From the NCBI RefSeq assembly GCF_004917075.1, contig NZ_SSYB01000001.1:248001-312000 (forward strand): a stretch of DNA of 64,000 nt, written 5' to 3'. This document shows positions 49,684 to 59,356 of this stretch, one piece after another; the first letter of the stretch is position 1, and the number at the start of each line of letters is the position of its first letter. The translations under genes and the position numbers were made by a program. Below the pieces are notes generated by a model. That model saw only the letters and a program-made list of their open reading frames with translations. It made no database searches and was not told the origin of the DNA. Source of the stretch: Geomonas edaphica (lineage in GTDB: Bacteria; Desulfobacterota; Desulfuromonadia; Geobacterales; Geobacteraceae).

Positions 49684-51138
49684 ATGATAATTGTCCTGAA
49701 AAAACAACTGCATTTGCTGGTCTGGGCGTTGTTGGTGGTATGTGCGTGCGTATCCGCGGCTCACGCCGGCGTGCCTCTGGAGGTTGGGCTTTACAAGAGC
49801 ATCCTGGTGGACTTCAAGAGCCAGAACAAGAGGATCGTGCTGGTTACCTTGTCCAACACCCGTAAGGAGGACAAGGAGAAGGACGTCGCGGAGACCGTCG
49901 CTGCGGCGAAGCCGGGCACTACTGATCCTTCCAACGTCGTCCCGGCTGGGGCGGCTCGAAAGAGAAGCTCCGAGGCCGATCCGGGAAATACAAACAAGTT
50001 CGTGGTACCGGAAATCCTCTCGGAATATGTACTCAAATTGGATGGAATCAGCATCGGCAGCACCAGTATGATCATTTGGACCAAGGCCGATGGGGATGAG
50101 CGACCAGTGGCGACCTTTTTCGACCTCAGGGTGGTAGGAGACCGGGAGGCCATCCAGAACCAGCTGAAAGAAATGGCCCCCAACGACTCCATCGAGGTTC
50201 AGTACGCAAACGACACCGTCGTCCTTTCAGGAAATGTCGCGAACGATCAGACTAGGGCCAAGGCGGTCGAGGTCGCAAAGGCATATGCTGCCAAGGTGAT
50301 CAACAACATCACCGTGAACGAGCCTCAGCAGGTGCTTTTGCAGGTCAAGGTCGCCCAGGTCGACAAGACATCACTCAGAAAACTCGGGATCAGCTTCCTG
50401 GTCAAAGGAAGCACCGCTGAGGGATACTCCAACCTCGTCGCCGGGCCTGACGGAACTCTTACTGGAACCTCTTCTGCGATAGGGGATCTTGCTTCACTTG
50501 GGTCTTTCCAAGCGGGGGTCTCGTATTTCCCTGCCGGTATTGGTGCGGTGCTCCAGGCTTTGAACTCTAAAGGGTTAGCCAAGGTGCTAGCTGAACCGAA
50601 CCTGCTGGTTAAAAGCAACCAGGAGGGGAACTTCCTGGCTGGGACCAAGATACCTCTCAGCGTAGTTGAAAGCTCCAATGGCACCGCGGCAACGACCATC
50701 AGGTACGAGACGGTTGGCATAAAACTTAAATTCAAACCAGAAGTCATGGAAAACGGGATGATTTCGTTAAAGATCAACCCGGCCGAAGTGAGCAGCATTC
50801 AGGGATATCTGCCTGTCAACGGGTATCCCATCATCGATACGAGAAACGTGGACACGAGCGTCGAGCTTAAAGACGGCGAGAGCCTGGTCCTTGCCGGACT
50901 GCTTCAGGAGGAAGAGATCAAGAACATGTCCAAGATCCCACTGCTAGGAGACATCCCGATTCTGGGTGCTTTGTTCCGCTCCAGCAGCAAGGACATCAAA
51001 GAAAAGGAACTTGTCTTCTTCATCACACCAAAGATCGTAAAACCTACGGCGCCGGGAGTAAGGACCGAACTGCCGACCGACAAGAAGCTTACTCCGGAGC
51101 AGGAGAGGGAATTGTCATGGATGCCTTTAGGCGAGTGA
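49684..51138 (+). CDS. cpaC: Flp pilus secretin CpaC/RcpA
   Basis: A 484-residue outer-membrane secretin with a signal peptide ending near VSAAHA (about residue 27). Residues about 30-150 are an N-terminal domain with a long charged insert (KEDKEKDVAETVAAAKPG region). A BON-like domain and a short secretin domain follow, with the signature VPVNGYP...TSVELKDGESLVLAGLLQ and a closing IPLLGDIPILGALFRS block. The ATG at 49684 is preferred over a TTG three bases upstream. It overlaps the TadG-like gene by 22 bp. It forms the pore through which the Flp pilus leaves the cell. Confidence 0.94.
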   Translation: MIIVLKKQLHLLVWALLVVCACVSAAHAGVPLEVGLYKSILVDFKSQNKRIVLVTLSNTRKEDKEKDVAETVAAAKPGTTDPSNVVPAGAARKRSSEADPGNTNKFVVPEILSEYVLKLDGISIGSTSMIIWTKADGDERPVATFFDLRVVGDREAIQNQLKEMAPNDSIEVQYANDTVVLSGNVANDQTRAKAVEVAKAYAAKVINNITVNEPQQVLLQVKVAQVDKTSLRKLGISFLVKGSTAEGYSNLVAGPDGTLTGTSSAIGDLASLGSFQAGVSYFPAGIGAVLQALNSKGLAKVLAEPNLLVKSNQEGNFLAGTKIPLSVVESSNGTAATTIRYETVGIKLKFKPEVMENGMISLKINPAEVSSIQGYLPVNGYPIIDTRNVDTSVELKDGESLVLAGLLQEEEIKNMSKIPLLGDIPILGALFRSSSKDIKEKELVFFITPKIVKPTAPGVRTELPTDKKLTPEQERELSWMPLGE

Positions 51139-52175
51139 AAAAAAAGGATGCACGCGGGTTCGCTCTTGTCTACGTCGCGCTAATGATCGTCGTGTTGGTC
51201 GGCTTTGTAAGTCTAGCGGTGGATATTGGATACATGTACGTCACAAAGGGGCAGCTTCAAAACGCAGCTGATGCCGCTGCTCTTGCTGGCGCCGCAATGA
51301 ACCTCACGGACAGCGCATCTGTTAAACAAAAGGCAATCGAATTCGCGGCCAGGAATAATGCGGCCGGAGATGCTGTTACTGTTACTGAGGGAGACGTGAG
51401 TATCGGCAATTGGACTGCAAACGCCTCGCCGCCATTCTCAACGGCAAGAACGCCTGTTAACGCAGTCCGGGTCCTGGCGCGCAGGACGGTAGCCGGCGCG
51501 ACAGCCGCCGAACAGGGGCAGGTACAACTGTTTTTCGGCAAGATCTTTTCCTTGCTGCCTGGGGGAGGGCAGGGGTGGGGCGAGATGGCAGCTGTTGCTG
51601 AGGCCATCGCCATGCGGCCGCCCCGGCCCACCATCCCGATCGCCCTTTGCGAGACGCCGTGCACCATGCCCACACCGCCGACTGTGGAAGCACCCGTTAA
51701 GTTCTACTTCAAGCAATCTGGAGCCACCGCCCCTCCGCCTGAGTTCACCGTCGGGTGGACCGATTTCTCCTTTTCCTCTCCGGCGACCGACCTAGGTCCT
51801 CAAAGCGACATCGCCAAGTACATACACCAGGAACTGCACCCCCCGGACGTATGCAACAAGGGAATCTACACCAACAACGGGGTTGGCGAAGCCGTTCAGG
51901 AGTTAAAGCAGGAGTTCACTGTACAAAAAGACGCCGATGGCAAATGGGAGGTCATCGTTCCTATCGTCGCGCCTGGCGTTGATAAGTACGGGGCGACTGT
52001 TCCTTCGTGTCCACCCGGCGATCAGCCCATACCGTATCCCCTGAGTCAGTATGCCGTCGCCTGGATCGTGAATGTGGAAAAGGGGGCATCACCGGGGGTC
52101 ACTTTCAGCAAACTACAATGCTTACCTTGTGGAGATCCATCTCTCATGGGTAAATCGCCCGTGCTGGTCAAATAG
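51117..52175 (+). CDS. TadG-like pilus-associated protein
   Basis: A 352-residue protein with an N-terminal helix in the TadG context: RGFALVYVALMIVVLVGFVSLAVDIGYMYVTKGQLQNAADAAALAGA is the Tad-domain signature. The rest is periplasmic and Pro/Cys-rich (for example CETPCTMPTPP and CLPCGD), which is not typical of the von Willebrand A-type TadG. It is shorter than many TadG and lacks a MIDAS motif. The start lies within the end of cpaC, so it is translationally coupled. It probably aids assembly or anchoring of the pilus; the exact role is not established. Confidence 0.82.
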   Translation: MDAFRRVKKKDARGFALVYVALMIVVLVGFVSLAVDIGYMYVTKGQLQNAADAAALAGAAMNLTDSASVKQKAIEFAARNNAAGDAVTVTEGDVSIGNWTANASPPFSTARTPVNAVRVLARRTVAGATAAEQGQVQLFFGKIFSLLPGGGQGWGEMAAVAEAIAMRPPRPTIPIALCETPCTMPTPPTVEAPVKFYFKQSGATAPPPEFTVGWTDFSFSSPATDLGPQSDIAKYIHQELHPPDVCNKGIYTNNGVGEAVQELKQEFTVQKDADGKWEVIVPIVAPGVDKYGATVPSCPPGDQPIPYPLSQYAVAWIVNVEKGASPGVTFSKLQCLPCGDPSLMGKSPVLVK

Positions 52176-52199
52176 CACTGTGCTCAAAAGGATTGTTTC

Positions 52200-53327
52200 A
52201 TGCAGCCACTCATCACCCTGGTCATCATAGACAGCGATCACTCCGCCCGAAACGCGATTGAAGCAACCCTGCGCCCATTTTCAGAAACTATAGGGATCGT
52301 CGGCTCGGCGAGCAATTTCACCGATGGCCTTAGGATGATCGAGAAGTCGTCGCCGAACGTCGTCATGCTGGAGGTAGACGACATACAAAATGGTATGCGG
52401 GAGGTGCAACACATCTGCGCAAAGTTCCCGAGGACCTCAGTGATCGTGAGCGCCGCTGAGAAGAGTTCCGACTGGATCCTGTCGCTGATGCGCGCCGGTG
52501 CGGTGGAGTATATGCTGCGCCCCATCACCCAGGAGGAACTAAAACAGGCGTTGCAGAAGGTGGGACGCTTCCTCTTCGCCAAAGGCACCGAAGACACCCC
52601 CCGGGGAAGGATCTTTTCTGTCTACTACCCGACAGGAGGTGTGGGAACCACCACGATCGCGGTGAATCTCGCTGCTAGCCTTGCCTCAGAAGGGACCAGG
52701 GTCGCCTTGGTCGACCTTAACCTTTACTCAGGCGACATAAGCACTTTTCTCGATGTTAATCCCACTTACACACTCAGTAGCGTCACCAGCAATCTGGATC
52801 GCCTGGATGCCAATTTCCTCATGTCGGTCATGACCAGGCATTCCTCAGGACCATTCGTTCTCACCGAACCGAACGAGGTGGACGACGCCATCTCCATAAC
52901 TCCGGAACAGGTGCATCGCATCCTTGAATTTCTACGCAGCGTATTCACCTATGTCATTGTCGACTGTGGCGGGCCACTTGCAGGCTGCAATATGGCGATC
53001 TTCGAATCATCAAACCTGATCCTGTTCACCACGGCGCTTAGCCTTCCCGCAATTAAGAACAGCAAGCGCTATCTCTCCGCCATGGAAAGAAAAGGGCTGC
53101 GCAAGGACCGGCTGAAACTAGTGGTGAACCGCTACCTTCCCAAGGCGGATATTCAGGTGAAAGATGCCGAGAAGGTGCTTGGGCATACGGTGTTTCAGAC
53201 CATACCCAACGAGTACATTGATGTAGTCAATTCCATAAACAAGGGGATGCCCGTGGTCAAGTTGGCGCCAGGATCACCGGTCAGCAAGGCCATATTGAAT
53301 CTAGCTGGACTGGTGTCAAAGCCTTAA
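52200..53327 (+). CDS. cpaE: Pilus polar-localisation ATPase CpaE/TadZ
   Basis: A 375-residue protein. Residues 1-125 are a response-regulator-like fold in which Glu58 replaces the phospho-accepting Asp, making it a pseudo-receiver. Residues 135-375 are a ParA/MinD-type ATPase. The deviant Walker A reads TGGVGTTT (145-152): both the signature and the catalytic lysine are replaced, as is common in TadZ where localisation rather than hydrolysis matters. TadZ/CpaE marks the pilus assembly site, usually a pole, and recruits CpaF. The gene follows tadG by 24 bp. Confidence 0.92.
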   Translation: MQPLITLVIIDSDHSARNAIEATLRPFSETIGIVGSASNFTDGLRMIEKSSPNVVMLEVDDIQNGMREVQHICAKFPRTSVIVSAAEKSSDWILSLMRAGAVEYMLRPITQEELKQALQKVGRFLFAKGTEDTPRGRIFSVYYPTGGVGTTTIAVNLAASLASEGTRVALVDLNLYSGDISTFLDVNPTYTLSSVTSNLDRLDANFLMSVMTRHSSGPFVLTEPNEVDDAISITPEQVHRILEFLRSVFTYVIVDCGGPLAGCNMAIFESSNLILFTTALSLPAIKNSKRYLSAMERKGLRKDRLKLVVNRYLPKADIQVKDAEKVLGHTVFQTIPNEYIDVVNSINKGMPVVKLAPGSPVSKAILNLAGLVSKP

Positions 53328-53375
53328 TCACAGGCAGTCTCAATCATTACACCTACGTTAAAACAAGGGGTACCA

Positions 53376-54680
53376 ATGACACCCAACGACCCTTTTCGCT
53401 TACCTGGGGCCATGAAGGACCAGGAATTTTTTCAGGATCTGAAAAGTCGCATTCATCGTCGTCTTATAGAGCGGCTGGATCTAGCGAAGCTCGACCTCTT
53501 AGGAAGTAACGAACTAAACCGTGAGATCGGCTTTGTCATAGAGAACCTGATCATTGAGGAGGGGGTCCCGCTAAATCAGTTCGAACGCGACAGACTCATC
53601 GTTGAGATACAACATGAGACCTTCGGCTTGGGACCGCTGGAGCCGCTTCTCGCCGACCCAAATGTCTCTGATATCCTGGTCAATAAAAGCTCGCAGGTGT
53701 ACGTAGAGCGCTTCGGCAAGTTGGTAAAAAGCGAGGTCTGTTTCAAGGATAACGCGCACCTGTTGCAGATCATCGAACGCATCGTTTCAAAAGTGGGGCG
53801 GCGTATAGATGAGTCCTCTCCTTATGTTGACGCCAGGCTTCCCGACGGCTCTCGTGTCAACGCCATCATCCCGCCGCTTGCCCTTGATGGGCCAGTGCTT
53901 TCCATCCGCCGTTTTGGGCAGGATCCGCTCAGGATGAGCGATCTCATCAACCTGGGAACTCTCGATCACCGAATGGAGAAGCTCCTCGAGGGGGCGGTCA
54001 GGACGCGGTTGAACATCCTCGTTTCCGGCGGCACCGGCACCGGTAAAACTACCATGCTGAACGTACTCTCCGAGTACATCCCGCACGATGAGCGCGTGGT
54101 GACCATTGAGGACTCCGCGGAGCTTCACCTGAAGCAGGAGCACGTGGTCCGGCTGGAGACGCGCCCTCCAAACATAGAGGGGAGGGGAGAGGTGACTCAG
54201 CGTGACCTGGTCCGCAACGCCTTGAGGATGCGGCCTGACCGCATCATCTTGGGCGAGATCCGCGGTGGCGAGGCGCTGGACATGCTCCAGGCGATGAACA
54301 CCGGCCACGACGGCTCGATCTCCACGGTCCACGCCAACACCACGAGGGACGCGCTGGCCCGTATCGAAACCATGGTGCTCATGGCTGGCATGGATCTCCC
54401 AGAGCGGGCAATACGCGAACAGGTGGCATCAGCACTGAACGTTGTCGTGCAACTCGTCCGGTTTTCCGACGGAACGAGAAAGGTGGTTAAACTCTCCGAG
54501 ATAACGGGCATGGAGGGAAACACCGTCGTTATGCATGACATATTCGTTTTCGACCAGAAGGGGATTGACCAGGAGGGGAGGGTCATCGGCAATTACCGTG
54601 CGACCGGTGTAAGGCCGATGTTCGCAGAGCGCTTTAGGGTTTACGGTTTCGAATTGCCGCAGGGCATCTTCGAGAACTAG
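53376..54680 (+). CDS. cpaF: Flp pilus motor ATPase CpaF/TadA
   Basis: A 434-residue type II/IV secretion ATPase that powers Flp pilus extension and retraction. Walker [10 protein letters not shown] is near residue 220. [12 protein letters not shown], the [29 protein letters not shown] block (Walker B) and an STVHANT His box are all intact. The N-terminal domain (about 1-110) carries the usual acidic helical region. The gene follows cpaE by 48 bp and precedes tadB by 12 bp. Length and motifs are standard. Confidence 0.96.
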   Translation: MTPNDPFRLPGAMKDQEFFQDLKSRIHRRLIERLDLAKLDLLGSNELNREIGFVIENLIIEEGVPLNQFERDRLIVEIQHETFGLGPLEPLLADPNVSDILVNKSSQVYVERFGKLVKSEVCFKDNAHLLQIIERIVSKVGRRIDESSPYVDARLPDGSRVNAIIPPLALDGPVLSIRRFGQDPLRMSDLINLGTLDHRMEKLLEGAVRTRLNILVSGGTGTGKTTMLNVLSEYIPHDERVVTIEDSAELHLKQEHVVRLETRPPNIEGRGEVTQRDLVRNALRMRPDRIILGEIRGGEALDMLQAMNTGHDGSISTVHANTTRDALARIETMVLMAGMDLPERAIREQVASALNVVVQLVRFSDGTRKVVKLSEITGMEGNTVVMHDIFVFDQKGIDQEGRVIGNYRATGVRPMFAERFRVYGFELPQGIFEN

Positions 54681-54692
54681 GAGGAAGGATAA

Positions 54693-55655
54693 GTGCTGGC
54701 CATAGTTGTCATAACCTTCATCGCAGTGTTCTTCCTGTTTTTCGCGGTGTACCTCGGGGTATCCACGGTAAGGACCTCGCCCAAATACCAGTTGAAGAGA
54801 CGTTTGCAGCGCTTGGCTAAATCCTCCGACTCCCAGGGGATGTCGGAGGATCTGCGCGCGGAAATCATAAGGGAGATCCCTCCACTGGACAAGCTCTTAG
54901 GGTCGCTGCCGCTCACGCGTGACCTGGATAAGAAGCTCGATCATGCGGGACTTGAAATCACCTCCTCGCGCTTTCTTATCATTGCGGTGTCCGCAAGTGC
55001 TTTTTCATTCGTCCTGATTCTGCTGCTGTCCAAATCCTTTCTGAGCGCTCTCGTTTGCGGCTTTGTCGTCTCGCTTTTGCCTTTCGCCTTCCTGCATCAC
55101 AAGATCACCCAGCGCCTGGAGAAATTCACCGAGTTGTTTCCCGATGCGCTCACCATGATTTCTCGGTCGCTGCGGGCGGGCCACTCCTTCACCAGCGGCA
55201 TTCAATTGGTGGGTGAGGAGATCCAGGACCCTGTCGGAGAACTCTTCAAGACCGCCTACGATCAGCAGCTTCTGGGGCTCAGGATAACCGAGACTTTGAG
55301 TAATCTAAATGAGAGGATCGACAGCCTCGATCTTCGCTTTTTCACCACGGCGATCGCCATCAACAACGATGTTGGCGGCAATCTCTCCGATATCCTCGAC
55401 AACCTGGCTCTTACTATCCGTGAAAGACTGAAGATAAGGAGACAGGTCCGAGTGTACACAGCGCAAGGTCGCATGACCGGGTACGTGCTCGGCGCTCTAC
55501 CTATCTTTACCTTTATCGTTTTCAACATCCTGAACCCGAAATACGAATCGGTACTATATAAGGAAACCCGCGGACTTTACGTGCTGGGGGTCGCCGTCAT
55601 CCTGCAGTTGGTAGGCTTCTTCGTGATCAGGAAGATCATTAGGATCAGGATCTAA
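54693..55655 (+). CDS. tadB: Inner-membrane platform protein TadB
   Basis: A 320-residue protein with an N-terminal helix, a second helix pair (about residues 95-135) and a C-terminal pair, surrounding a T2SSF-type cytoplasmic domain (FPDALTMISRSLRAGHSFTSGI...DPVGELFKTAYDQQLLG...FTTAIAINNDVGGNLSDIL). It forms the inner-membrane platform for CpaF with TadC. The GTG start is supported by a GGAGG site 10 bases upstream. An IREIPPLDKLLG segment precedes the first conserved block. Confidence 0.93.
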   Translation: MLAIVVITFIAVFFLFFAVYLGVSTVRTSPKYQLKRRLQRLAKSSDSQGMSEDLRAEIIREIPPLDKLLGSLPLTRDLDKKLDHAGLEITSSRFLIIAVSASAFSFVLILLLSKSFLSALVCGFVVSLLPFAFLHHKITQRLEKFTELFPDALTMISRSLRAGHSFTSGIQLVGEEIQDPVGELFKTAYDQQLLGLRITETLSNLNERIDSLDLRFFTTAIAINNDVGGNLSDILDNLALTIRERLKIRRQVRVYTAQGRMTGYVLGALPIFTFIVFNILNPKYESVLYKETRGLYVLGVAVILQLVGFFVIRKIIRIRI

Positions 55656-55665
55656 GGGGGCGTCG

Positions 55666-56577
55666 ATGGTCTATGCAATAACCGCAACTGTGTTCGTCGC
55701 TATCGTTCTCCTTACTGTAGCCGCCATCTATCCGTACCTGGCCCGGCGCAGCGTTGTGCAGAGCAGGCTGGAGAAGTTCGAAGTGCAGGTGCCGAGCAAG
55801 GTTGAGTTGGTCCCCGAGGCGCCCAAATGGTACGACCGTCTCGGCGAGTTGGGGCGATCGATCAAGCTTTCCTCCAAGGAGCAGGGGAAATACGCAAAAA
55901 TTCTCGTGGCTGCAGGTTACAAGAAGGAGAGCGTATTCGTCTTTTTCGGCTGCAAGCTATTGCTTGCCATGGTGCTGCCTACTGGGTATCTGCTTTTCTA
56001 CATGGTGTTTAAGGGGTTCGTGCTTACCACGCTGGTCATGCTCATCGCGCTGATACTGGCCATAATCGGCTATCTCTTGCCTAGCCAGGTGGTGATGCAT
56101 CAGTACAGGGAGCGGCAGTTGAAGATCTTCCATACCCTGCCTGATATTTTGGACCTTTTAACAGTCTGCGTGGATGCTGGACTTAGTATGGACGCTGCGC
56201 TGATAAAGACGACTGAAGTGCCACAGTTCGCCAAGGACCCTCTGGCCATGGAGATCAAGGTCGCCACGATGGAGACTCGGGCGGGAAAACCCCGCATCGA
56301 GTCCCTCAAGGATATGGCCGCGCGCACCATGGTCGACGACGTGAAATCCTTTGTCACCATGCTGGCACAGACCGAACGTTTCGGCACGAGTCTAAGCCAG
56401 GCGCTGACCGTTCATGCCGAGTCGCTGCGCACAAAGCGCAAACAAAAGGCTGAAGAAGCCGCGGCAAAAACGACCATCAAGATGATCTTCCCCTTGGTTG
56501 TGTTCGTTTTTCCGGCCTTGCTTGTAGTCATTCTCGGACCGGCTTATGTGCAGATCAGCAGAACCCTATTTAAATAG
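55666..56577 (+). CDS. tadC: Inner-membrane platform protein TadC
   Basis: A 303-residue paralogue of TadB. It has an N-terminal helix, a long hydrophobic pair (about residues 95-145) and a T2SSF domain with LPDILDLLTVCVDAGLSMDAAL and MLAQTERFGTSLSQAL, ending in a membrane helix (about 270-295). It should form the second half of the platform with TadB, 10 bp upstream. It is the last classical tad gene here; no tadD was found. Confidence 0.93.
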   Translation: MVYAITATVFVAIVLLTVAAIYPYLARRSVVQSRLEKFEVQVPSKVELVPEAPKWYDRLGELGRSIKLSSKEQGKYAKILVAAGYKKESVFVFFGCKLLLAMVLPTGYLLFYMVFKGFVLTTLVMLIALILAIIGYLLPSQVVMHQYRERQLKIFHTLPDILDLLTVCVDAGLSMDAALIKTTEVPQFAKDPLAMEIKVATMETRAGKPRIESLKDMAARTMVDDVKSFVTMLAQTERFGTSLSQALTVHAESLRTKRKQKAEEAAAKTTIKMIFPLVVFVFPALLVVILGPAYVQISRTLFK

Positions 56578-56624
56578 CATTTGAGAGCACTCATATCGCC
56601 AGTGCAGATAAAGGAGGCAGAACC

Positions 56625-56708
56625 ATGCATTTCGATTTCAACAGCGCCCTATTGATGATCATTGCGGTCGAACTGGCTCTCATCTACTCAAGACTCTGCA
56701 GAAAATAG
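56625..56708 (+). CDS. Micro-ORF: 27-residue single-helix membrane peptide
   Basis: Begins MHFDFNSALL, continues as one hydrophobic helix (MIIAVELALIYS) and ends in a positively charged RLCRK tail. A perfect AAGGAGG Shine-Dalgarno lies at 56611-56617, seven bases before the ATG. The tail charge predicts an N-out, C-in orientation. It lies between tadC and the lipoprotein gene on the same strand. Small membrane peptides with this layout often modulate a larger membrane partner, here possibly TadB/TadC; no homologue is known to me. Confidence 0.6.
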   Translation: MHFDFNSALLMIIAVELALIYSRLCRK

Positions 56709-56807
56709 GGTAGAGGTTTGGCTCCCGAGGTGTTCGCAGGTTTGGTGAGGGAGTCGCCATGAGGAGAAACACCGCCGAAAACTGTTATTAATCAAGAAGG
56801 AGGCCGC

Positions 56808-58715
56808 ATGCGTTACTTTCATAGGATTGCAATACTGTTACTCCCGGTCTTGATGCTGGCGCTGACCGGATGCGGCAGCAGTTCCGGCGGAAATGCTGAC
56901 CCGTTCAATCCCGGCGGGACCATCGGCGGGACTGACACGGGAACCGCCCCTTATACTCTGACCGTTATTCCGGCCAAGACCGCAGCGTTGGTCAACGAGG
57001 AGATGATAGTCACGGCGACCCTGAGGGACGCCAACAGTCGTCCCGTTGCCGATCAGACCGTCAACTTCTCCATAGCGGCGGGACCCGCGACGGCGGTCAT
57101 CGCCTCCGCCAAAACCGATTCCAACGGTGTCGCCCTGGCCTTCATAAGGGCCGGTGCAACCGCCGTCACGACCAACGTCATAGTTCAGGGAGCGTCCACC
57201 GTTTCCGGCAAGAGCGTTGTCGGCTACGGAAGCTTTCAGGTCTCACCGGCGGACGTAAACCTCAACAGCGCTCGGTTGTCCCTTGCTACCAGTTCCAGTG
57301 CGGTCAGTCCCAACCAGGAACTCCTTATTACCGCGACCGCTCGTGACGGTTCGAATAACCCGGTCTCCAATCTCCCTGTGAGCTTCAGAGTCGCTGCCGG
57401 ACCTGCCACGATGCTCACTACAAGTTCCGTCACCGATTCCAACGGTCAGGCAACGGCTATAGTGAAAGCCGGTAACCCTTCAGCCGTAGCGAACGTGATC
57501 GTCGAAGCAACGACTACGGTAAATACCGATCAGGTCGTCGCGAACGTACCATTCCAGGTGGTACCTACGGCGAACTCGACGGTCAGTTATCGGTTGACCA
57601 TGACTCCGAGCAAACAGGTTGTAGATAACAACGAGGAGTTTTACGTCACCGTCTTTTTGAAAGATAGCGGAGGAACCCCTGTTCCCGGCAAAACTGTCAA
57701 CTTCAGCGTCGCTACCGGCGAAGCCTCCGTTATAACCGCCGCCGCCACCACTGGTTCGTCAGGCGAGTGCTTCGCGCGCGTTCGCGCATTAAACCCCGCC
57801 TCTACCTCTGCCGTCATCTTGCAGGCATCCGCCACTATTGATACCACCACGGTCACGGCGTTGGCGCCGGTGCAGATAACAACGCAGCCTTTGTCCGCCT
57901 CCATCATCAAAATGGCACTGGTCAGCGACAAGGCTTCGGTGGGTGTCAACAGCGACGTCATTTTAACCGCCTCCGTCACCGATTTGCAGTCTCCTCCGAA
58001 GCCGGTGCAAAACAAAGATATTTCCTTCAAGGTACTGGCAGGCCCGGGCAACATGGTGGACTTCTCAGGTAACGTCTTGGCACAGGGTGTCGCCACCCTC
58101 GCAACCACCGATTCTCTTGGCAATGCCGTTTGCCGCCTGAGGTCGGGAACCGTTAATTCCAGTTCCAGTATCATCGTTCAGGCCACCACAACCGTGAATG
58201 ACACCCTCGTCACCGCGTACACCACCATCGAAGTCGTGCGTCAGAACAGCTATGTGATTAATTTCCTCACCTCCAAAGCGCCTACCGATCCGGATGGCAC
58301 CCTGAACACGCTTTCCGCGACTCTACCCGCCGATGCCGCCGGACTTTTCACCTTCAAGCAGCTCGTGCCTTTCCAGGCGCTAGATAACAACGGTGTTCCT
58401 TTGCCGAATCTCGATGTCTCCATTGAGATAAACAACACGGGGAGGAACCCAGATACCCAGATACAACTGATACCGCCGCTGCCCGGCTCGGCTGTGACAT
58501 ACCCGGGCGCCAATCCTTTAATCGTCACGGTCAAGACCGACGATCACGGCATGGGAATATTCACCTGCAATGTGTCGCTTGAGGCTCCTGGGCCTGGTGG
58601 ATTCAACGCTGAGTCCATCATTTACCAGGCGACGGCCACCGTTGATGATGTAACGTTGAGGTCTTATGGAGGATTCATAGCATCGCTCACCCAGGAAAAG
58701 GCGACTGCGCCGTAA
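56808..58715 (+). CDS. Lipoprotein with five Big-1-like Ig repeats
   Basis: A 635-residue lipoprotein. The signal peptide ends in a clear lipobox LTGC (Cys22), followed by a Gly/Ser-rich spacer. Five Ig-like units of about 100-120 residues follow, of the Big-1/invasin kind: each has a P-V-x-x-x-x-V-x-F strand, a G-x-A-x-x-x-[RK]-A-G-like strand and a closing V-x-A-x-x-T-V strand. No catalytic motif is seen. A GGAGG site precedes the ATG. It could extend from the outer membrane as an adhesin or pilus-associated stalk. Its place after the tad genes suggests co-expression with the pilus, which is inference. Confidence 0.85.
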   Translation: MRYFHRIAILLLPVLMLALTGCGSSSGGNADPFNPGGTIGGTDTGTAPYTLTVIPAKTAALVNEEMIVTATLRDANSRPVADQTVNFSIAAGPATAVIASAKTDSNGVALAFIRAGATAVTTNVIVQGASTVSGKSVVGYGSFQVSPADVNLNSARLSLATSSSAVSPNQELLITATARDGSNNPVSNLPVSFRVAAGPATMLTTSSVTDSNGQATAIVKAGNPSAVANVIVEATTTVNTDQVVANVPFQVVPTANSTVSYRLTMTPSKQVVDNNEEFYVTVFLKDSGGTPVPGKTVNFSVATGEASVITAAATTGSSGECFARVRALNPASTSAVILQASATIDTTTVTALAPVQITTQPLSASIIKMALVSDKASVGVNSDVILTASVTDLQSPPKPVQNKDISFKVLAGPGNMVDFSGNVLAQGVATLATTDSLGNAVCRLRSGTVNSSSSIIVQATTTVNDTLVTAYTTIEVVRQNSYVINFLTSKAPTDPDGTLNTLSATLPADAAGLFTFKQLVPFQALDNNGVPLPNLDVSIEINNTGRNPDTQIQLIPPLPGSAVTYPGANPLIVTVKTDDHGMGIFTCNVSLEAPGPGGFNAESIIYQATATVDDVTLRSYGGFIASLTQEKATAP

Positions 58716-58746
58716 GTTTCCCTCTGAACCTACAGCTACAGGAGGC

Positions 58747-59355
58747 ATGATGCGTAAATTCATTTTCTTGGTATTTTTTATCTTTTCCTTCTCGGCGGGG
58801 AGTGTCATGGCCGCAGACATCGACGGCAGGTTGGGCATCAGCGGTAGGGTCGGGTTTGCCGTTCCACTTCAGGATGATTTCATCACGGGAGCAACTGATT
58901 CCCAGACCGGGCTTGCCGCAGGGGGAGGGCTCATCTACGGCCTGAATAAGCACCTCGCTGCTGAATTTGAGATAACCCAGGTGCCAACCATAGATCTCGA
59001 GGTTTCTGGTGCTAAAGTCGGTGAAGCGGCTTTCACCGATCTTTCTCTCGGACTGCAGTACCGCTTCACCCCTGACAGGCCGCTGGTTCCCTATCTGGGA
59101 GCTGGTGTGGATCTAATTACTGGCGACTTCAAGAACCAGTCCGGGCAGAAGTATGATTTCGAATGGACGGCGGGAGGGCATCTGAGCGCGGGCATCGATT
59201 ATTTCGTCAGCAAAGGAGTCGCCCTGACCGCCGAGATCAAGGGTCTCATCGCGGCAAAGGCCGACGTCAAGTCTACACCTTTGGAATACGATCCAACTAG
59301 CGTCGTCGGTACCGTAGGCCTCCGGCTTTTCCTGCCGGACGGTTTGTTTAGGTGA
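58747..59355 (+). CDS. Outer-membrane beta-barrel protein, OmpA/OmpW-like size
   Basis: A 202-residue exported protein with a signal peptide ending MAA at about residue 23. The mature part alternates hydrophobic and polar residues in about eight strands (GISGRVGFAVPL, LAAGGGLIYGLN, HLAAEFEITQV, DLSLGLQYRF, PYLGAGVDLI, WTAGGHLSAGIDYF, VALTAEIKGLIA) and ends with GTVGLRLFLP. This matches an eight-stranded porin-fold family. A GGAGG site precedes the ATG pair at 58747/58750. It lies between the lipoprotein and DUF192 genes, and may be the barrel with which that lipoprotein pairs. Confidence 0.82.
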   Translation: MMRKFIFLVFFIFSFSAGSVMAADIDGRLGISGRVGFAVPLQDDFITGATDSQTGLAAGGGLIYGLNKHLAAEFEITQVPTIDLEVSGAKVGEAAFTDLSLGLQYRFTPDRPLVPYLGAGVDLITGDFKNQSGQKYDFEWTAGGHLSAGIDYFVSKGVALTAEIKGLIAAKADVKSTPLEYDPTSVVGTVGLRLFLPDGLFR

Positions 59356-59356
59356 C

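Noticed and set aside
56709-56807. Ten-codon frame MRRNTAENCY before the lipoprotein gene
   Set aside because: Too short, with no ribosome site; probably chance.
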